A DNA stretch of 64,000 nucleotides from NCBI GenBank assembly GCA_965230225.1, contig CBDDKM010000008.1, forward strand, positions 429,561 to 493,560, given 5' to 3'. A model generated the notes under the pieces. That model did not search any database, was not told where the DNA came from, and saw nothing but the letters and a program-made list of their open reading frames with translations. How positions within the stretch are numbered: position 1 is the first letter of the stretch; each line of letters begins with the position of its first letter. Positions 1 to 8,608 of the stretch are shown one piece after another. The DNA is from CALSMU01 sp965230225. Lineage in GTDB: Bacteria > Bacteroidota > Bacteroidia > Flavobacteriales_D > Parvicellaceae. Position numbers and translations under genes: made by a program.

Positions 1-3000
1 TCTCCTTCGTTATAAAGATCAACTTGTTCCTTTTGATGTTCTTCCACCTCTGTAATGGTAGCGTCCATCACCACAACTTGTCTTGCTCCAGAATCTTCGC
101 AACCATCTTCGTTAGTAGCCACCAACATAAGGTTATATATCCCCGGTTGTACATATAGGTATGTTGGTTCAAACTCGGAAGAGGAAATTCCGTTTCCAAA
201 GTCCCAGCTATAATGGGTAGCTCCTATAGTTGTATTCACAATGTCCACCCCTTCTGTTTCGCCAAGAATAATGGTATCGTTTCCTATTTGGAAATCTGTA
301 ATTACATAGTTTGGATCTTCTATTTCGAAACTGGTTTGGGTTACTCCACATACTCCATTAGAATCAGAAATATTAATGTAATAAGTACCTGGAATTAGAT
401 CGGTTAATACATAGTACTCTTCTATTGTACTATTATTACCTATTACATTTCCTTGTGCATCTTCCCACCAGGCTCCGAAATTAAAGTTATCTGATGTGCC
501 ATCAATATAGATGGTTGCATTTCCTGTAGAATCTGCACAAGTAGCCGCCTCAGCCTCTACCCTTACAGATGTTCCGAAATGAATGTAAAATTGAGTGGTA
601 TTGGTACTAGCCAGTAGATTCACTGCATACCCAGGAACTGTTCTTAGATCAATCAAGGTATCGTTAATTACATCTTCTAGTATTACACAAGAAACATCTG
701 AGAAAACGGAGGAATTGGTAAAGCTAAATACATAGTTACCATCAAAAGGCACATCTACCTTAACGGGTATGGATAAATCGGAATTGAAGGCATTGAAACT
801 CTTCACTGAATAATCTTCTCCTTGATAGTGAACCGACATAGAAGGTACATTAACATTAGAACTAAATACTTTGTGAGCATCCAATTCTCCATTAAAGTTA
901 TGAGTTCCTCCCTGCTCGACTCTAATTAATACTTCATCCTGGAATCCATTTGGAGCATCTAATTTTAATCCAAACACATCTGATGTAATTGGAGTTCCTT
1001 GTTTAATGAACACATCAGAAACATTAGCTTTTACGCTTTCGTGAGCAGTTAAAGCTCCTCCGGAAGTGGCTTCTACCATAAATGCCTGGTGCGACCCGAT
1101 GTACCTGGAGCCACCATTCGTTCCAATTCCTGTTCCTGGGGTTGGCCCGGGCACATACGTAGCATATTGTTGTAAATCCGGGTTCCAGATGTACACCGCT
1201 CCATTTATGTTAGAACGGGTCCAGTTTGGAGAATCCCAGTCGATTGGACAAGGGTACGGATTACCAATTAAGTTCCAACCATCGTGAGTTGGCCCTCCTA
1301 CATTGTTATAACTAATTGGGAATACAACATCTCCTGTATTGGCAGGTCCAGTTAAATCCACTGTAAAAGATTGCGTTCCGGTTATAGTATCTCCAGACCA
1401 AAACCAGAATCCTTGCCCCACATTAATTGGCTGTGTAATATCGTAAGCAGGAGTGTATCCATCCTCATAAGAAGTACCTGCAGTTTCATCGTAATAATAG
1501 ATGTTCGGCCACCTGTTAGTGGCGCTTGGCCAATCCGGCCAATCAGACCCTGGGAATCCGGTTGTGATCAAATCATCGTTCCAATCTTGTAGGGTTCTTC
1601 CACTTACAGGAGAAGTCATGAACCTCCAGTTAGTGGAACCGGCATCGATGTATCTTAAGGCTGTAATGTCTCCACTGATTGATCCTCCTGTTATTTCCGC
1701 AATTCTTGCTGTGTTGGAAGCATTAGACATCAATACAAATGTTCCGCTGGTTTCGAAATTACCATTGGTTAAGGTTAACGTACCTATTATGCTATCGTTT
1801 CCATTAGAAACTACACCTGCTCCAGAATTATCGATGGTTAGGTCGGTGTAATACACATTCCCATTGATGTTCTGCAGACTTGTTCCCTGAAATAGTAATG
1901 CACCAGCTCCAACCGAAGGGCTACCATTATTGGTTAGGTCACCATTAATGGTTAATATATATCCTGAAGTAATATCTATGTTTGCATTAGCATCGATAGT
2001 TACATCAAATGCCATTCCGTTAGCTCCTGAATTCAACACCGGGAAGTTCCCACTTGCACCACTTACATCTGGAATGGTTACGTTAGTCAAGGATGCCGGA
2101 ATACCGTTAGGACTCCAGTTGGTGGCTGTATTCCAATCTGTACTAGTGGCACCTGTCCAAACCAAATCACTGGCATCCACATTAATATTATCAATGGCCA
2201 TGTCGCTTCTAAAATTAGCCCCTGTTTGACCAATAAACTGTACCAACACGTAACAAGCATCTCCATAAGCACTCAAATCGATTGTCTGTGATGACCATGC
2301 AGCTGCTGATGAAGCATGTTGCTGGCCACTCGCACTCCATACTACATTACCATTTACCACTACCGAAAGGGTTCCCATATCGGAACCGTACATGTGATAG
2401 TCGAATTGCAATGATGGATTGGATATACCAGTAAAATCAAAGTTATTCTCAAAAATTGCCGTTGAATTAAAGTTAGGATTAGACCCTTCGGTATACATAT
2501 AGAAGCTTCCGTCAGAGGCTGCAGAAGGTCCCGTATTATTAGATGGTGTTCCTCCTGATCTTCGGGTCCAGTCTATTTGATCTGCTGTAGAATTTACCCA
2601 GGACCCCAATCCACTTTCAAAGCTTTCGGTATACGGAAAAGAAGAAATCCCCCCTCCTCCACTGTTTACGTAAACAGTAACAGTATCCGAATAGGAAATA
2701 CACCCATTGGTTACCTTAACTCTAAAGTGATAATCATTGGTTGGGTTTAATGTAGCAGTAGTGTGGTTAGCTGAGGTGGCTCCGGCAATGTCGGAATATG
2801 TTCCTCCTCCAATAGCTTGCTGCCATTGTAACGTTGCAGCTGGGTCATGTCCCACAACAGATAAATCTACCGTACCTGCTGCACACAACGAAACTTCAGA
2901 TGAACTCACATTACCACCTACCACTGCACATGGATCTTCCAGGTCAATGTTATCAATACAAGCGTCACTTCTATAGTTCGCTCCGGTTTCCATTTGGAAC

Positions 3001-5015
3001 TGAATTAATACATAGCATAAATCTGCGTAGGCACTTAAATCTATTGTCTGTGACGACCATGCTGCGGCTGATGAAGCATGTTGTTGTCCACTTGCACTCC
3101 AAATCACATTGCCGTTAACCAATAATGAAAGTGTTCCCATGTCCGCTCCATACATGTGGTAATCAAACGAAATTTGCGGGTTTACACTTCCTGTAAAATC
3201 AAAATCTGCCTCTAAGATTCCAGTGGAATTGAAGTTAGGATTGGAAGCTTCTACAAAGGTGTAAAAAGAACCTCCTGCAGCTCCTGTTGGACCTGTATTT
3301 CCAGAAGGAGTCCCTCCAGATTGTCTGGTCCAGTCATTATTATCTGATGTTGAATTGTTCCAGATTCCAAATCCGGATTCAAAGTCTTGTGTGTTAGGTA
3401 ATGTATTGGTTCCACCTGAATTGGAAACATAAACCTGTACCGTATCAGAATAAGAGGTACATCCATTGGTAACTCTGGCTCTAAACTGGTAAGTATTTAC
3501 AGGAGATAATGTTGGAGAAGTGATATTGGCTGTTGTTCCTCCAGCAATATCAGTAAACGCTCCTCCGGTAGATTGTTGCCACTGAATAGAACCTGCAGGG
3601 TCATGACCTGAAAGAGATAAGTTAACTGTTCCTGCTGCACACAATCCTCCAGATGATGTACTGGCAGAACCTCCTGCAACAGCACAAGGGTCTGTTAATG
3701 AAATATTATCCAAACCGATATCACTTCGGTAAGAAGCACCTGTTTCGTTTCTGAACTGAATCAATACATAACACTCTCCGGCATAGGCACTCAAATCAAC
3801 CGATTGAGTTCCCCATGGATCACCACTTGCTGTTTGCTGTTGTCCTGTGATACTCCATACGGTAGTTCCGTTAATGTCTAAGAACAATCCTCCCATATCT
3901 GCTCCATACATGTGGTAATCAAAACTAATGGTTGGCGAGGTATTATAAGTAAAATCGAAATCTGCCTCTAGTATTCCGGTTGAGTTAAAATTAGGATTGG
4001 ATGCTTCTACAAACAAATAGGTTGATCCATCCGATGCGCCGGAAGGCCCGGTATTGTTAGATGGAGTTCCTCCTGTTTGACGAATCCAATCGTTATTATC
4101 TGCAGTAGAATTGGTCCAAATCCCAAACCCTGATTCAAAACTTTCGGTATTTGGGATAGAATTAGTACCTCCTCCTGCGCTTACATACACCAACGAAGTA
4201 TCAGAATAGGAGGTACAACCATTGGTTACACTTGCCCTAAAATTATAGGTGTTTGTTGGGGTTAATGTTCCTGTTGTATAGTTGGCTGATGTAGCCCCGG
4301 CAATGTTGGAATAAGCTCCTCCATTTAACGATTGTTGCCATTGAATACTGGCAGCAGGGTCATGCCCGGAAAGAGACAAATCCACTGTTCCTGCTCCACA
4401 AAGTGCTCCTCTGGAAACAGAAGAGTTCCCTGCAGCTATTCCACAGTTATCAAAACAGTAAATTTGATCAATGGCCACATCTCCATTCCAACTGTTCCCA
4501 CTAATAACTCTTAAACGAATGGTAATGTTATTCTGATTGGCAAACCCAGACAGATCCACTTGTTGTCGGGTATATGCATCGGTAGTTGCTGTATGTTGCT
4601 GACCAGATATGGTCCAAACATCGTTGTTCCAACTTCCATCATTCACATCAATGTGAAGCGACCCTACATTACCTCCAAACATGTGGTAATAAAACTCAAA
4701 TACCGGATTAGTTACTCCGGTAAAATCAAATGTAGCTTCTAAATAGGCTCTTCTTGCAGGGTAATTAGGGTTAGATACTTCCGTGTAAATATATGTGCTA
4801 CCACTATGTGCTCCATCCGGCCCAGTATTGTTCGATGGAGTGGAACCGGTATTGGTGCTCCAATCAAAATCATCTCCTCCAACATTATTCCATGATCCAA
4901 ATCCACTTTCAAAGCTCTCTGTATACGGTAAGGTTATTTGAGATATTCCACTGAATATCAGGCTCAGGTTAATGCAGGTAAATAGTAATAATTTGTAGGT
5001 GTGGTGCATCGTCAT
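1..5015 (-). CDS. Giant secreted MAM-domain protein, C-terminus beyond window edge (partial)
   Basis: The frame is open from an ATG at 5015 (a second ATG lies at 5009) to the window edge, at least 1671 codons. A signal peptide covers about residues 1-26. Four MAM-like jelly-roll domains start near residues 27, 285, 538 and 792, each opening with a SFESG-type motif and containing a DYHMYG or similar strand. Ig-like segments (GHDPA..WQQ) separate them. A beta-rich part starting WTGATSTDWNTATNWSP follows near 952, then a less defined part, and a PKD domain near 1572-1648 (YSWDFGNG). The last residues seen, VDLYNEG, resemble the start of a type A T9SS sorting domain, which would lie outside the window. 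MAM domains usually mediate adhesion or accompany secreted enzymes; no catalytic domain is visible in the part present. It is probably a cell-surface or released adhesin. It is divergent from the SDR gene at 5197. Confidence 0.85.
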   Translation of the reverse strand, partial: MTMHHTYKLLLFTCINLSLIFSGISQITLPYTESFESGFGSWNNVGGDDFDWSTNTGSTPSNNTGPDGAHSGSTYIYTEVSNPNYPARRAYLEATFDFTGVTNPVFEFYYHMFGGNVGSLHIDVNDGSWNNDVWTISGQQHTATTDAYTRQQVDLSGFANQNNITIRLRVISGNSWNGDVAIDQIYCFDNCGIAAGNSSVSRGALCGAGTVDLSLSGHDPAASIQWQQSLNGGAYSNIAGATSANYTTGTLTPTNTYNFRASVTNGCTSYSDTSLVYVSAGGGTNSIPNTESFESGFGIWTNSTADNNDWIRQTGGTPSNNTGPSGASDGSTYLFVEASNPNFNSTGILEADFDFTYNTSPTISFDYHMYGADMGGLFLDINGTTVWSITGQQQTASGDPWGTQSVDLSAYAGECYVLIQFRNETGASYRSDIGLDNISLTDPCAVAGGSASTSSGGLCAAGTVNLSLSGHDPAGSIQWQQSTGGAFTDIAGGTTANITSPTLSPVNTYQFRARVTNGCTSYSDTVQVYVSNSGGTNTLPNTQDFESGFGIWNNSTSDNNDWTRQSGGTPSGNTGPTGAAGGSFYTFVEASNPNFNSTGILEADFDFTGSVNPQISFDYHMYGADMGTLSLLVNGNVIWSASGQQHASSAAAWSSQTIDLSAYADLCYVLIQFQMETGANYRSDACIDNIDLEDPCAVVGGNVSSSEVSLCAAGTVDLSVVGHDPAATLQWQQAIGGGTYSDIAGATSANHTTATLNPTNDYHFRVKVTNGCISYSDTVTVYVNSGGGGISSFPYTESFESGLGSWVNSTADQIDWTRRSGGTPSNNTGPSAASDGSFYMYTEGSNPNFNSTAIFENNFDFTGISNPSLQFDYHMYGSDMGTLSVVVNGNVVWSASGQQHASSAAAWSSQTIDLSAYGDACYVLVQFIGQTGANFRSDMAIDNINVDASDLVWTGATSTDWNTATNWSPNGIPASLTNVTIPDVSGASGNFPVLNSGANGMAFDVTIDANANIDITSGYILTINGDLTNNGSPSVGAGALLFQGTSLQNINGNVYYTDLTIDNSGAGVVSNGNDSIIGTLTLTNGNFETSGTFVLMSNASNTARIAEITGGSISGDITALRYIDAGSTNWRFMTSPVSGRTLQDWNDDLITTGFPGSDWPDWPSATNRWPNIYYYDETAGTSYEDGYTPAYDITQPINVGQGFWFWSGDTITGTQSFTVDLTGPANTGDVVFPISYNNVGGPTHDGWNLIGNPYPCPIDWDSPNWTRSNINGAVYIWNPDLQQYATYVPGPTPGTGIGTNGGSRYIGSHQAFMVEATSGGALTAHESVKANVSDVFIKQGTPITSDVFGLKLDAPNGFQDEVLIRVEQGGTHNFNGELDAHKVFSSNVNVPSMSVHYQGEDYSVKSFNAFNSDLSIPVKVDVPFDGNYVFSFTNSSVFSDVSCVILEDVINDTLIDLRTVPGYAVNLLASTNTTQFYIHFGTSVRVEAEAATCADSTGNATIYIDGTSDNFNFGAWWEDAQGNVIGNNSTIEEYYVLTDLIPGTYYINISDSNGVCGVTQTSFEIEDPNYVITDFQIGNDTIILGETEGVDIVNTTIGATHYSWDFGNGISSSEFEPTYLYVQPGIYNLMLVATNEDGCEDSGARQVVVMDATITEVEEHQKEQVDLYNEG

Positions 5016-5041
5016 AAAAGTACTTTTACTTTTAAGGTGAA

Positions 5042-5122
5042 TTGTAGTATACTACAAAATACGGCATTCCTTAAGGAATGGTTCAGCAAATGTTACTACA
5101 CAGGGCATTCGTAAGATGAATG
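5042..5122. promoter_or_regulatory. Cluster of three dyads between divergent genes
   Basis: The 181-bp gap between the MAM-protein gene and the SDR gene holds two perfect 16-bp palindromes, TTGTAGTATACTACAA (5042-5057) and CATTCCTTAAGGAATG (5065-5080). A third dyad, CATTC-N7-GAATG, lies at 5106-5122 and shares the outer half-sites of the second. Because the genes diverge, these cannot be terminators of either one. A regulator-binding region is the simplest reading, but no known operator is matched. Confidence 0.45.
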
Positions 5123-5174
5123 AACTGATAAATGAGATGAATTAAAAAATTCCTACTAAATCAGACAAACTTTT

Positions 5175-5182
5175 TATATTTG
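5175..5182 (+). promoter_or_regulatory. Bacteroidota -7 promoter box for the SDR gene
   Basis: TATATTTG matches the Bacteroidota TAnnTTTG consensus exactly and ends 14 nt before the ATG at 5197, a normal short leader in this phylum. No convincing -33 TTG is seen at the usual distance. Confidence 0.6.
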
Positions 5183-5196
5183 GCTCCTCTGAAATT

Positions 5197-6012
5197 ATGT
5201 CGAAAATAGCTTTCATAACAGGTGGTACTTCTGGTATCGGAAATGCGATTTGCAAGGTGCTAACTTCCAACGGATATACAGTGTATGGTACAGGGAGAAA
5301 AGTGCAAAATGGAGATCGTCTGGATGGTTTTGAATTGGTACAGTTAGATGTTACTTCTGATGAATCTGTTCGATCGGCCATTAGTTATGTTATTGAGAAA
5401 GAAGGTAAAATTGATGTGTTGATCAACAACGCTGGTATTGGGTTCGCCGGAGCCATAGAAGATACATCAGTAGATGAGATCAGAAAGGTATTTGAGACCA
5501 ATATTGAAGGTGTGGTTAGGGTTTGTCAGGAAGTGATTCCGTACATGCGAAAACAACGTTTTGGTTACATTGTAAACATTACCTCATTAGGTGCCGTAAT
5601 AGCAACTCCATATCGTGGTATCTATTGTGCTTCTAAAGCAGCAGTAGAGGTCCTCTCAGAATCGATGAGCATGGAACTACAGCAATTTGGTATAAGAGTA
5701 ACCATGGTGGAGCCCGGAGATGTAAAAACTGCCATCAACGAAAATCGAGAGGTGGCAGAATCCATCGAAAAGAATGTATATAACGATCACTTCAACAAAG
5801 TGTATCAGATTATAAATGAAGAGGTTAACAATGGTGATGATCCAAAAAAAATTGGTAATATTGTATTGAAGGTCATCCAGAAAAAGAACCCCAAACTGCG
5901 ATACAACGCTGGAGGGTTTCAACTAAAACTGGCGGTCTTTGCCAAAAGGGTGATCAGCACCCGGTGGTTCGAACGGATCATTATGAACCACTTTAAAATG
6001 AATCGAAATTGA
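5197..6012 (+). CDS. Short-chain dehydrogenase/reductase (SDR family)
   Basis: This 271-residue protein is a classical NAD(P)-dependent SDR oxidoreductase. The glycine-rich cofactor motif TGGTSGIG is at residues 8-15, the NNAG motif at 77-80, the catalytic Ser near 130, and the YxxxK motif (YCASK) at 143-147. Length and motif spacing are normal, so it should be active in the cytoplasm. The substrate cannot be inferred; the C-terminus is longer than in minimal SDRs and basic, as in sterol or short-chain-alcohol type members. A perfect -7 box lies just upstream. The GNAT gene starts 6 nt downstream, so the two are probably co-transcribed. Confidence 0.92.
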   Translation: MSKIAFITGGTSGIGNAICKVLTSNGYTVYGTGRKVQNGDRLDGFELVQLDVTSDESVRSAISYVIEKEGKIDVLINNAGIGFAGAIEDTSVDEIRKVFETNIEGVVRVCQEVIPYMRKQRFGYIVNITSLGAVIATPYRGIYCASKAAVEVLSESMSMELQQFGIRVTMVEPGDVKTAINENREVAESIEKNVYNDHFNKVYQIINEEVNNGDDPKKIGNIVLKVIQKKNPKLRYNAGGFQLKLAVFAKRVISTRWFERIIMNHFKMNRN

Positions 6013-6018
6013 TGTAAA

Positions 6019-6552
6019 GTGATTACCTACCCCCTAATAGAGAAAACGGATATTGAAGAAACTTTGATGCTGTCCATTTCTCTACTGGGCGAGAATTATC
6101 ACGAGCGGTCTTACTTTGAACAGGTTGCCGAAAATCAACAAGCATACTTAGCAAAGAGCGGCAATCAAATAGTTGGTTTTATCACTTTCAGAGCTGCCAG
6201 TAAAGAAGGCTTTTACAACAAATGTGGTCATGTAATTCAAGCTCCTTCAGGACTCATAGATGCCATTGGAGTGCATCAGACTTATCAAAAACAAGGTATT
6301 GGTAATCGGTTATTGCAACTAGCATTAGCTCCACTGGAAAAAGAATTTCCTCAAATCGTTTCGTTGGGCTGGAAATTCAACGATCATGTTAACGTTGAAA
6401 AGCTTTTTTTGAAGAATGGGTTTAAGGAACTCAAAGAAATCCATCACCTATGGGAAAAAGAGTGCCATAGTGGAGGTTTTAGTTGTCATGTAAAAGAGCA
6501 AAACAACTGTATTTGTTCGGCTGTTTTGTACAAGAAAATTATTGTGGAATAA
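6019..6552 (+). CDS. GNAT N-acetyltransferase with Cys/His-rich tail
   Basis: The middle of this 177-residue protein has a GNAT acetyl-CoA-binding signature (QKQGIGNRLLQLAL, residues 90-103), preceded by the beta strand LIDAIGV. The start shown is GTG, 6 nt after the SDR stop; an in-frame ATG at 6067 is an alternative but would remove the first strand. The last 30 residues hold C149, H150, C156, H157, C164 and C166, ending CICSAVLY, a possible metal-binding appendix not part of the GNAT core. The acceptor substrate is unknown. It probably forms a transcription unit with the upstream SDR. Confidence 0.8.
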   Translation: MITYPLIEKTDIEETLMLSISLLGENYHERSYFEQVAENQQAYLAKSGNQIVGFITFRAASKEGFYNKCGHVIQAPSGLIDAIGVHQTYQKQGIGNRLLQLALAPLEKEFPQIVSLGWKFNDHVNVEKLFLKNGFKELKEIHHLWEKECHSGGFSCHVKEQNNCICSAVLYKKIIVE

Positions 6553-6601
6553 TATTGCCGGAATGTTAATTAGTTTTCCCTCATATTCTCATTAATCCTA
6601 C

Positions 6602-6609
6602 TACTTTTG
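6602..6609 (+). promoter_or_regulatory. -7 promoter box for the aldolase gene
   Basis: TACTTTTG fits TAnnTTTG exactly and lies 30 nt upstream of the ATG at 6640. The open frame extends upstream through a TTG at 6607 inside this box, so the box argues for the ATG at 6640 as the true start. Confidence 0.6.
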
Positions 6610-6639
6610 TGGCAATCAAAATTTTCAAAAACATTAAAA

Positions 6640-7296
6640 ATGAAATTCTTTATCGACACTGCCAATCTTGATCAAATTAAAGATGCTCAAGACTTAGGTA
6701 TTCTTGATGGTGTTACCACTAACCCTTCTCTTATGGCTAAAGAAGGTATTTCTGGAGAAGCCAACATTCTTCAACACTACGTAGACATTTGCAACATTGT
6801 AGACGGAGACGTTAGTGCAGAGGTTATTTCTACCGACTTTGAAGGTATGATCGCAGAAGGTGAAAGATTGGCTGCTTTGCACGAAAACATCGTTGTTAAA
6901 GTTCCGATGATTCCTGCTGGTATCAAAGCTATCAAATACTTCTCCGATAAAGGAATCAGAACTAACTGTACACTTATCTTCTCTGCAGGGCAAGCATTGT
7001 TAGCTGCTAAAGCCGGAGCTACATACGTTTCTCCATTTATTGGAAGATTGGACGATGTATCTACCAACGGACTAGACTTGATTGCTCAAATCAGATTGAT
7101 TTTTGATAACTACATGTTCAATACAGAAATCCTGGCTGCATCTGTAAGACACCCAATGCACATTATTGAGTGCGCTCAAATTGGTGCTGATGTAATGACC
7201 GGTCCTTTAAGTGCTATTACAGCTTTAGCTAAGCACCCATTAACTGATATCGGTTTAGAGAAATTCCTTGCGGATTTCAACAAAGTAAACGCTTAA
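6640..7296 (+). CDS. fsa: Transaldolase / fructose-6-phosphate aldolase family protein
   Basis: From the ATG at 6640 the product has 218 residues, the usual length of the short TalC/FSA family. MKFFIDTANL and GVTTNPSLMAKEG are family signatures. The Schiff-base lysine is K87 in VVKVPM, followed by CTLIFSAGQALLAAKAGATYVSPFIGR, here cited only by its pattern of barrel strands. The enzyme is a cytoplasmic (beta/alpha)8 barrel acting either as transaldolase in the pentose phosphate pathway or as fructose-6-phosphate aldolase; these cannot be separated by eye. It has its own promoter box and is followed by an intrinsic terminator at 7319, so it appears monocistronic. Confidence 0.9.
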   Translation: MKFFIDTANLDQIKDAQDLGILDGVTTNPSLMAKEGISGEANILQHYVDICNIVDGDVSAEVISTDFEGMIAEGERLAALHENIVVKVPMIPAGIKAIKYFSDKGIRTNCTLIFSAGQALLAAKAGATYVSPFIGRLDDVSTNGLDLIAQIRLIFDNYMFNTEILAASVRHPMHIIECAQIGADVMTGPLSAITALAKHPLTDIGLEKFLADFNKVNA

Positions 7297-7318
7297 TCAT
7301 TCGATTACAACTATTTTT

Positions 7319-7350
7319 GGAGGATCGTCTTAGGCGATCCTCCTTTATTT
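7319..7350 (+). terminator. Intrinsic terminator after the aldolase gene
   Basis: A 9-bp perfect stem (GGAGGATCG / CGATCCTCC, 7319-7327 and 7335-7343) with a 7-nt loop is followed by TTTATTTT. It lies 22 nt after the aldolase stop and ends before the next ATG at 7363. Confidence 0.85.
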
Positions 7351-7362
7351 TAAATTAGAGTC

Positions 7363-7980
7363 ATGCTTCTGGAAATATTCCCTAACAACCCTGATCAAAG
7401 AAAAATTAATCAAGTGGTTGAAGCTCTTCAAAAAGGTGGCATTGTGGTTATCCCTACCGACACCGTTTACAGTTTTGCTTGTGACCTGCGAAACAAAAAA
7501 GGTTTGGAGAAAATGGCACGTCTTAAAGGACTTAAATTAAACAAGGCCAAGTTTGCCATGATGTGTTACGATTTGAGTCACATTTCGGATTACACCAAGC
7601 CAATGGAGAGAAAGGTTTATAAAGTACTAAACAAAGCATTACCAGGACCTTACACTTTTATACTTAATGCTTCCAACGAAGTTCCTAAACTTATGGGGAA
7701 CAAGAAAAAAGACGTTGGAATCAGGATTCCTGATAATAACATCACACGCGAAATTATTCTTCAGTTAGGTAATCCCGTTGCAGTAACTTCTGTGCACGAC
7801 GAAGATGAAATTGTGGATTATACTACCGACCCTTCTGCCATATTTGAGAAATTCGAAAATGATATAGACGTTGTAGTTGATGGAGGATATGGTAACAATG
7901 TTCCATCTACCATTTTGGATTGCACTCAGGGAGACATTGAAGTGATTCGTGAGGGAATTGGAGAAATTGACTTTATCTAA
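7363..7980 (+). CDS. YciO-like protein of the Sua5/YrdC family
   Basis: This 205-residue protein has the YrdC fold: GGIVVIPTDTVYSFACD at the start, LPGPYTFIL in the middle and VGIRIPDN later. The opening (PNNPDQRKINQ) and overall length are closest to Escherichia coli YciO rather than to the longer Sua5. Canonical TsaC/Sua5 members make threonylcarbamoyl-AMP for tRNA t6A37; YciO-type members are poorly defined and may be weak or specialised. It could serve as the cell's TsaC only if no other copy exists elsewhere. It is followed after 5 nt by an amidotransferase gene, so they form an operon. Confidence 0.85.
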   Translation: MLLEIFPNNPDQRKINQVVEALQKGGIVVIPTDTVYSFACDLRNKKGLEKMARLKGLKLNKAKFAMMCYDLSHISDYTKPMERKVYKVLNKALPGPYTFILNASNEVPKLMGNKKKDVGIRIPDNNITREIILQLGNPVAVTSVHDEDEIVDYTTDPSAIFEKFENDIDVVVDGGYGNNVPSTILDCTQGDIEVIREGIGEIDFI

Positions 7981-7985
7981 CAATA

Positions 7986-8552
7986 GTGGCGGCACCAATT
8001 TTAATTATTGATTGCGGAAGCGATAAAACACAGGCCATCCAATCTTGTTTGGAGGAGATCAACGTGGCCTATAACTCTATTCAGCTTGAAGATTTTTCGC
8101 CTGAAACACCACTTGAGTGTTCAGGGATTATTATTGGAGGAGCTCCTATCCTACTTTCAGAAAGAGACATTACAGAATACTTGTGGAAGTTTACATTCCT
8201 TACCGAAATAGATGTACCAGTATTGGGCATCTGCTTTGGCCATCAGATACTAGGATTGGTATTCGGTGCACAAATCAGTGCCATTTCTCCAATTAAGGGA
8301 GAGATGGAAATCAATATTGAACAATCTTCTACTCTACTAAATTACCTTTCTCCTCCAGTGACTATGGAGGAAGACCATACCGAAGAAATTTCTCTTCCAA
8401 ACGGCTTCAAACTATTGGCAACATCGGCATCTTGTAACAACGAAGCCATGCAACACATCATTAAACCGCTTTTTGGTGTTCAGTTCCACCCGGAAGTAAG
8501 CGGACGCCCTGGATTACAATTGTTGAAAAACTTTTGTAAAACTTGTTCTTAA
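7986..8552 (+). CDS. Class I glutamine amidotransferase-like protein
   Basis: The 188-residue protein is a single class I (triad) glutamine amidotransferase domain. The nucleophile elbow GICFGHQ gives C83, and FGVQFHPE gives H168 and E170, so the catalytic triad is complete. It resembles the free-standing GMP-synthase subunit A type, but no synthetase partner lies nearby, so the ammonia acceptor is unknown. The start is GTG, 5 nt after the YciO-like stop, with no in-frame ATG near; tight spacing suggests translational coupling. Confidence 0.85.
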   Translation: MAAPILIIDCGSDKTQAIQSCLEEINVAYNSIQLEDFSPETPLECSGIIIGGAPILLSERDITEYLWKFTFLTEIDVPVLGICFGHQILGLVFGAQISAISPIKGEMEINIEQSSTLLNYLSPPVTMEEDHTEEISLPNGFKLLATSASCNNEAMQHIIKPLFGVQFHPEVSGRPGLQLLKNFCKTCS

Positions 8553-8608
8553 AGGATACCAAACATCCTGAATAAAACCTCATTTTAGTACTTTATTCCT
8601 AACGCCAA

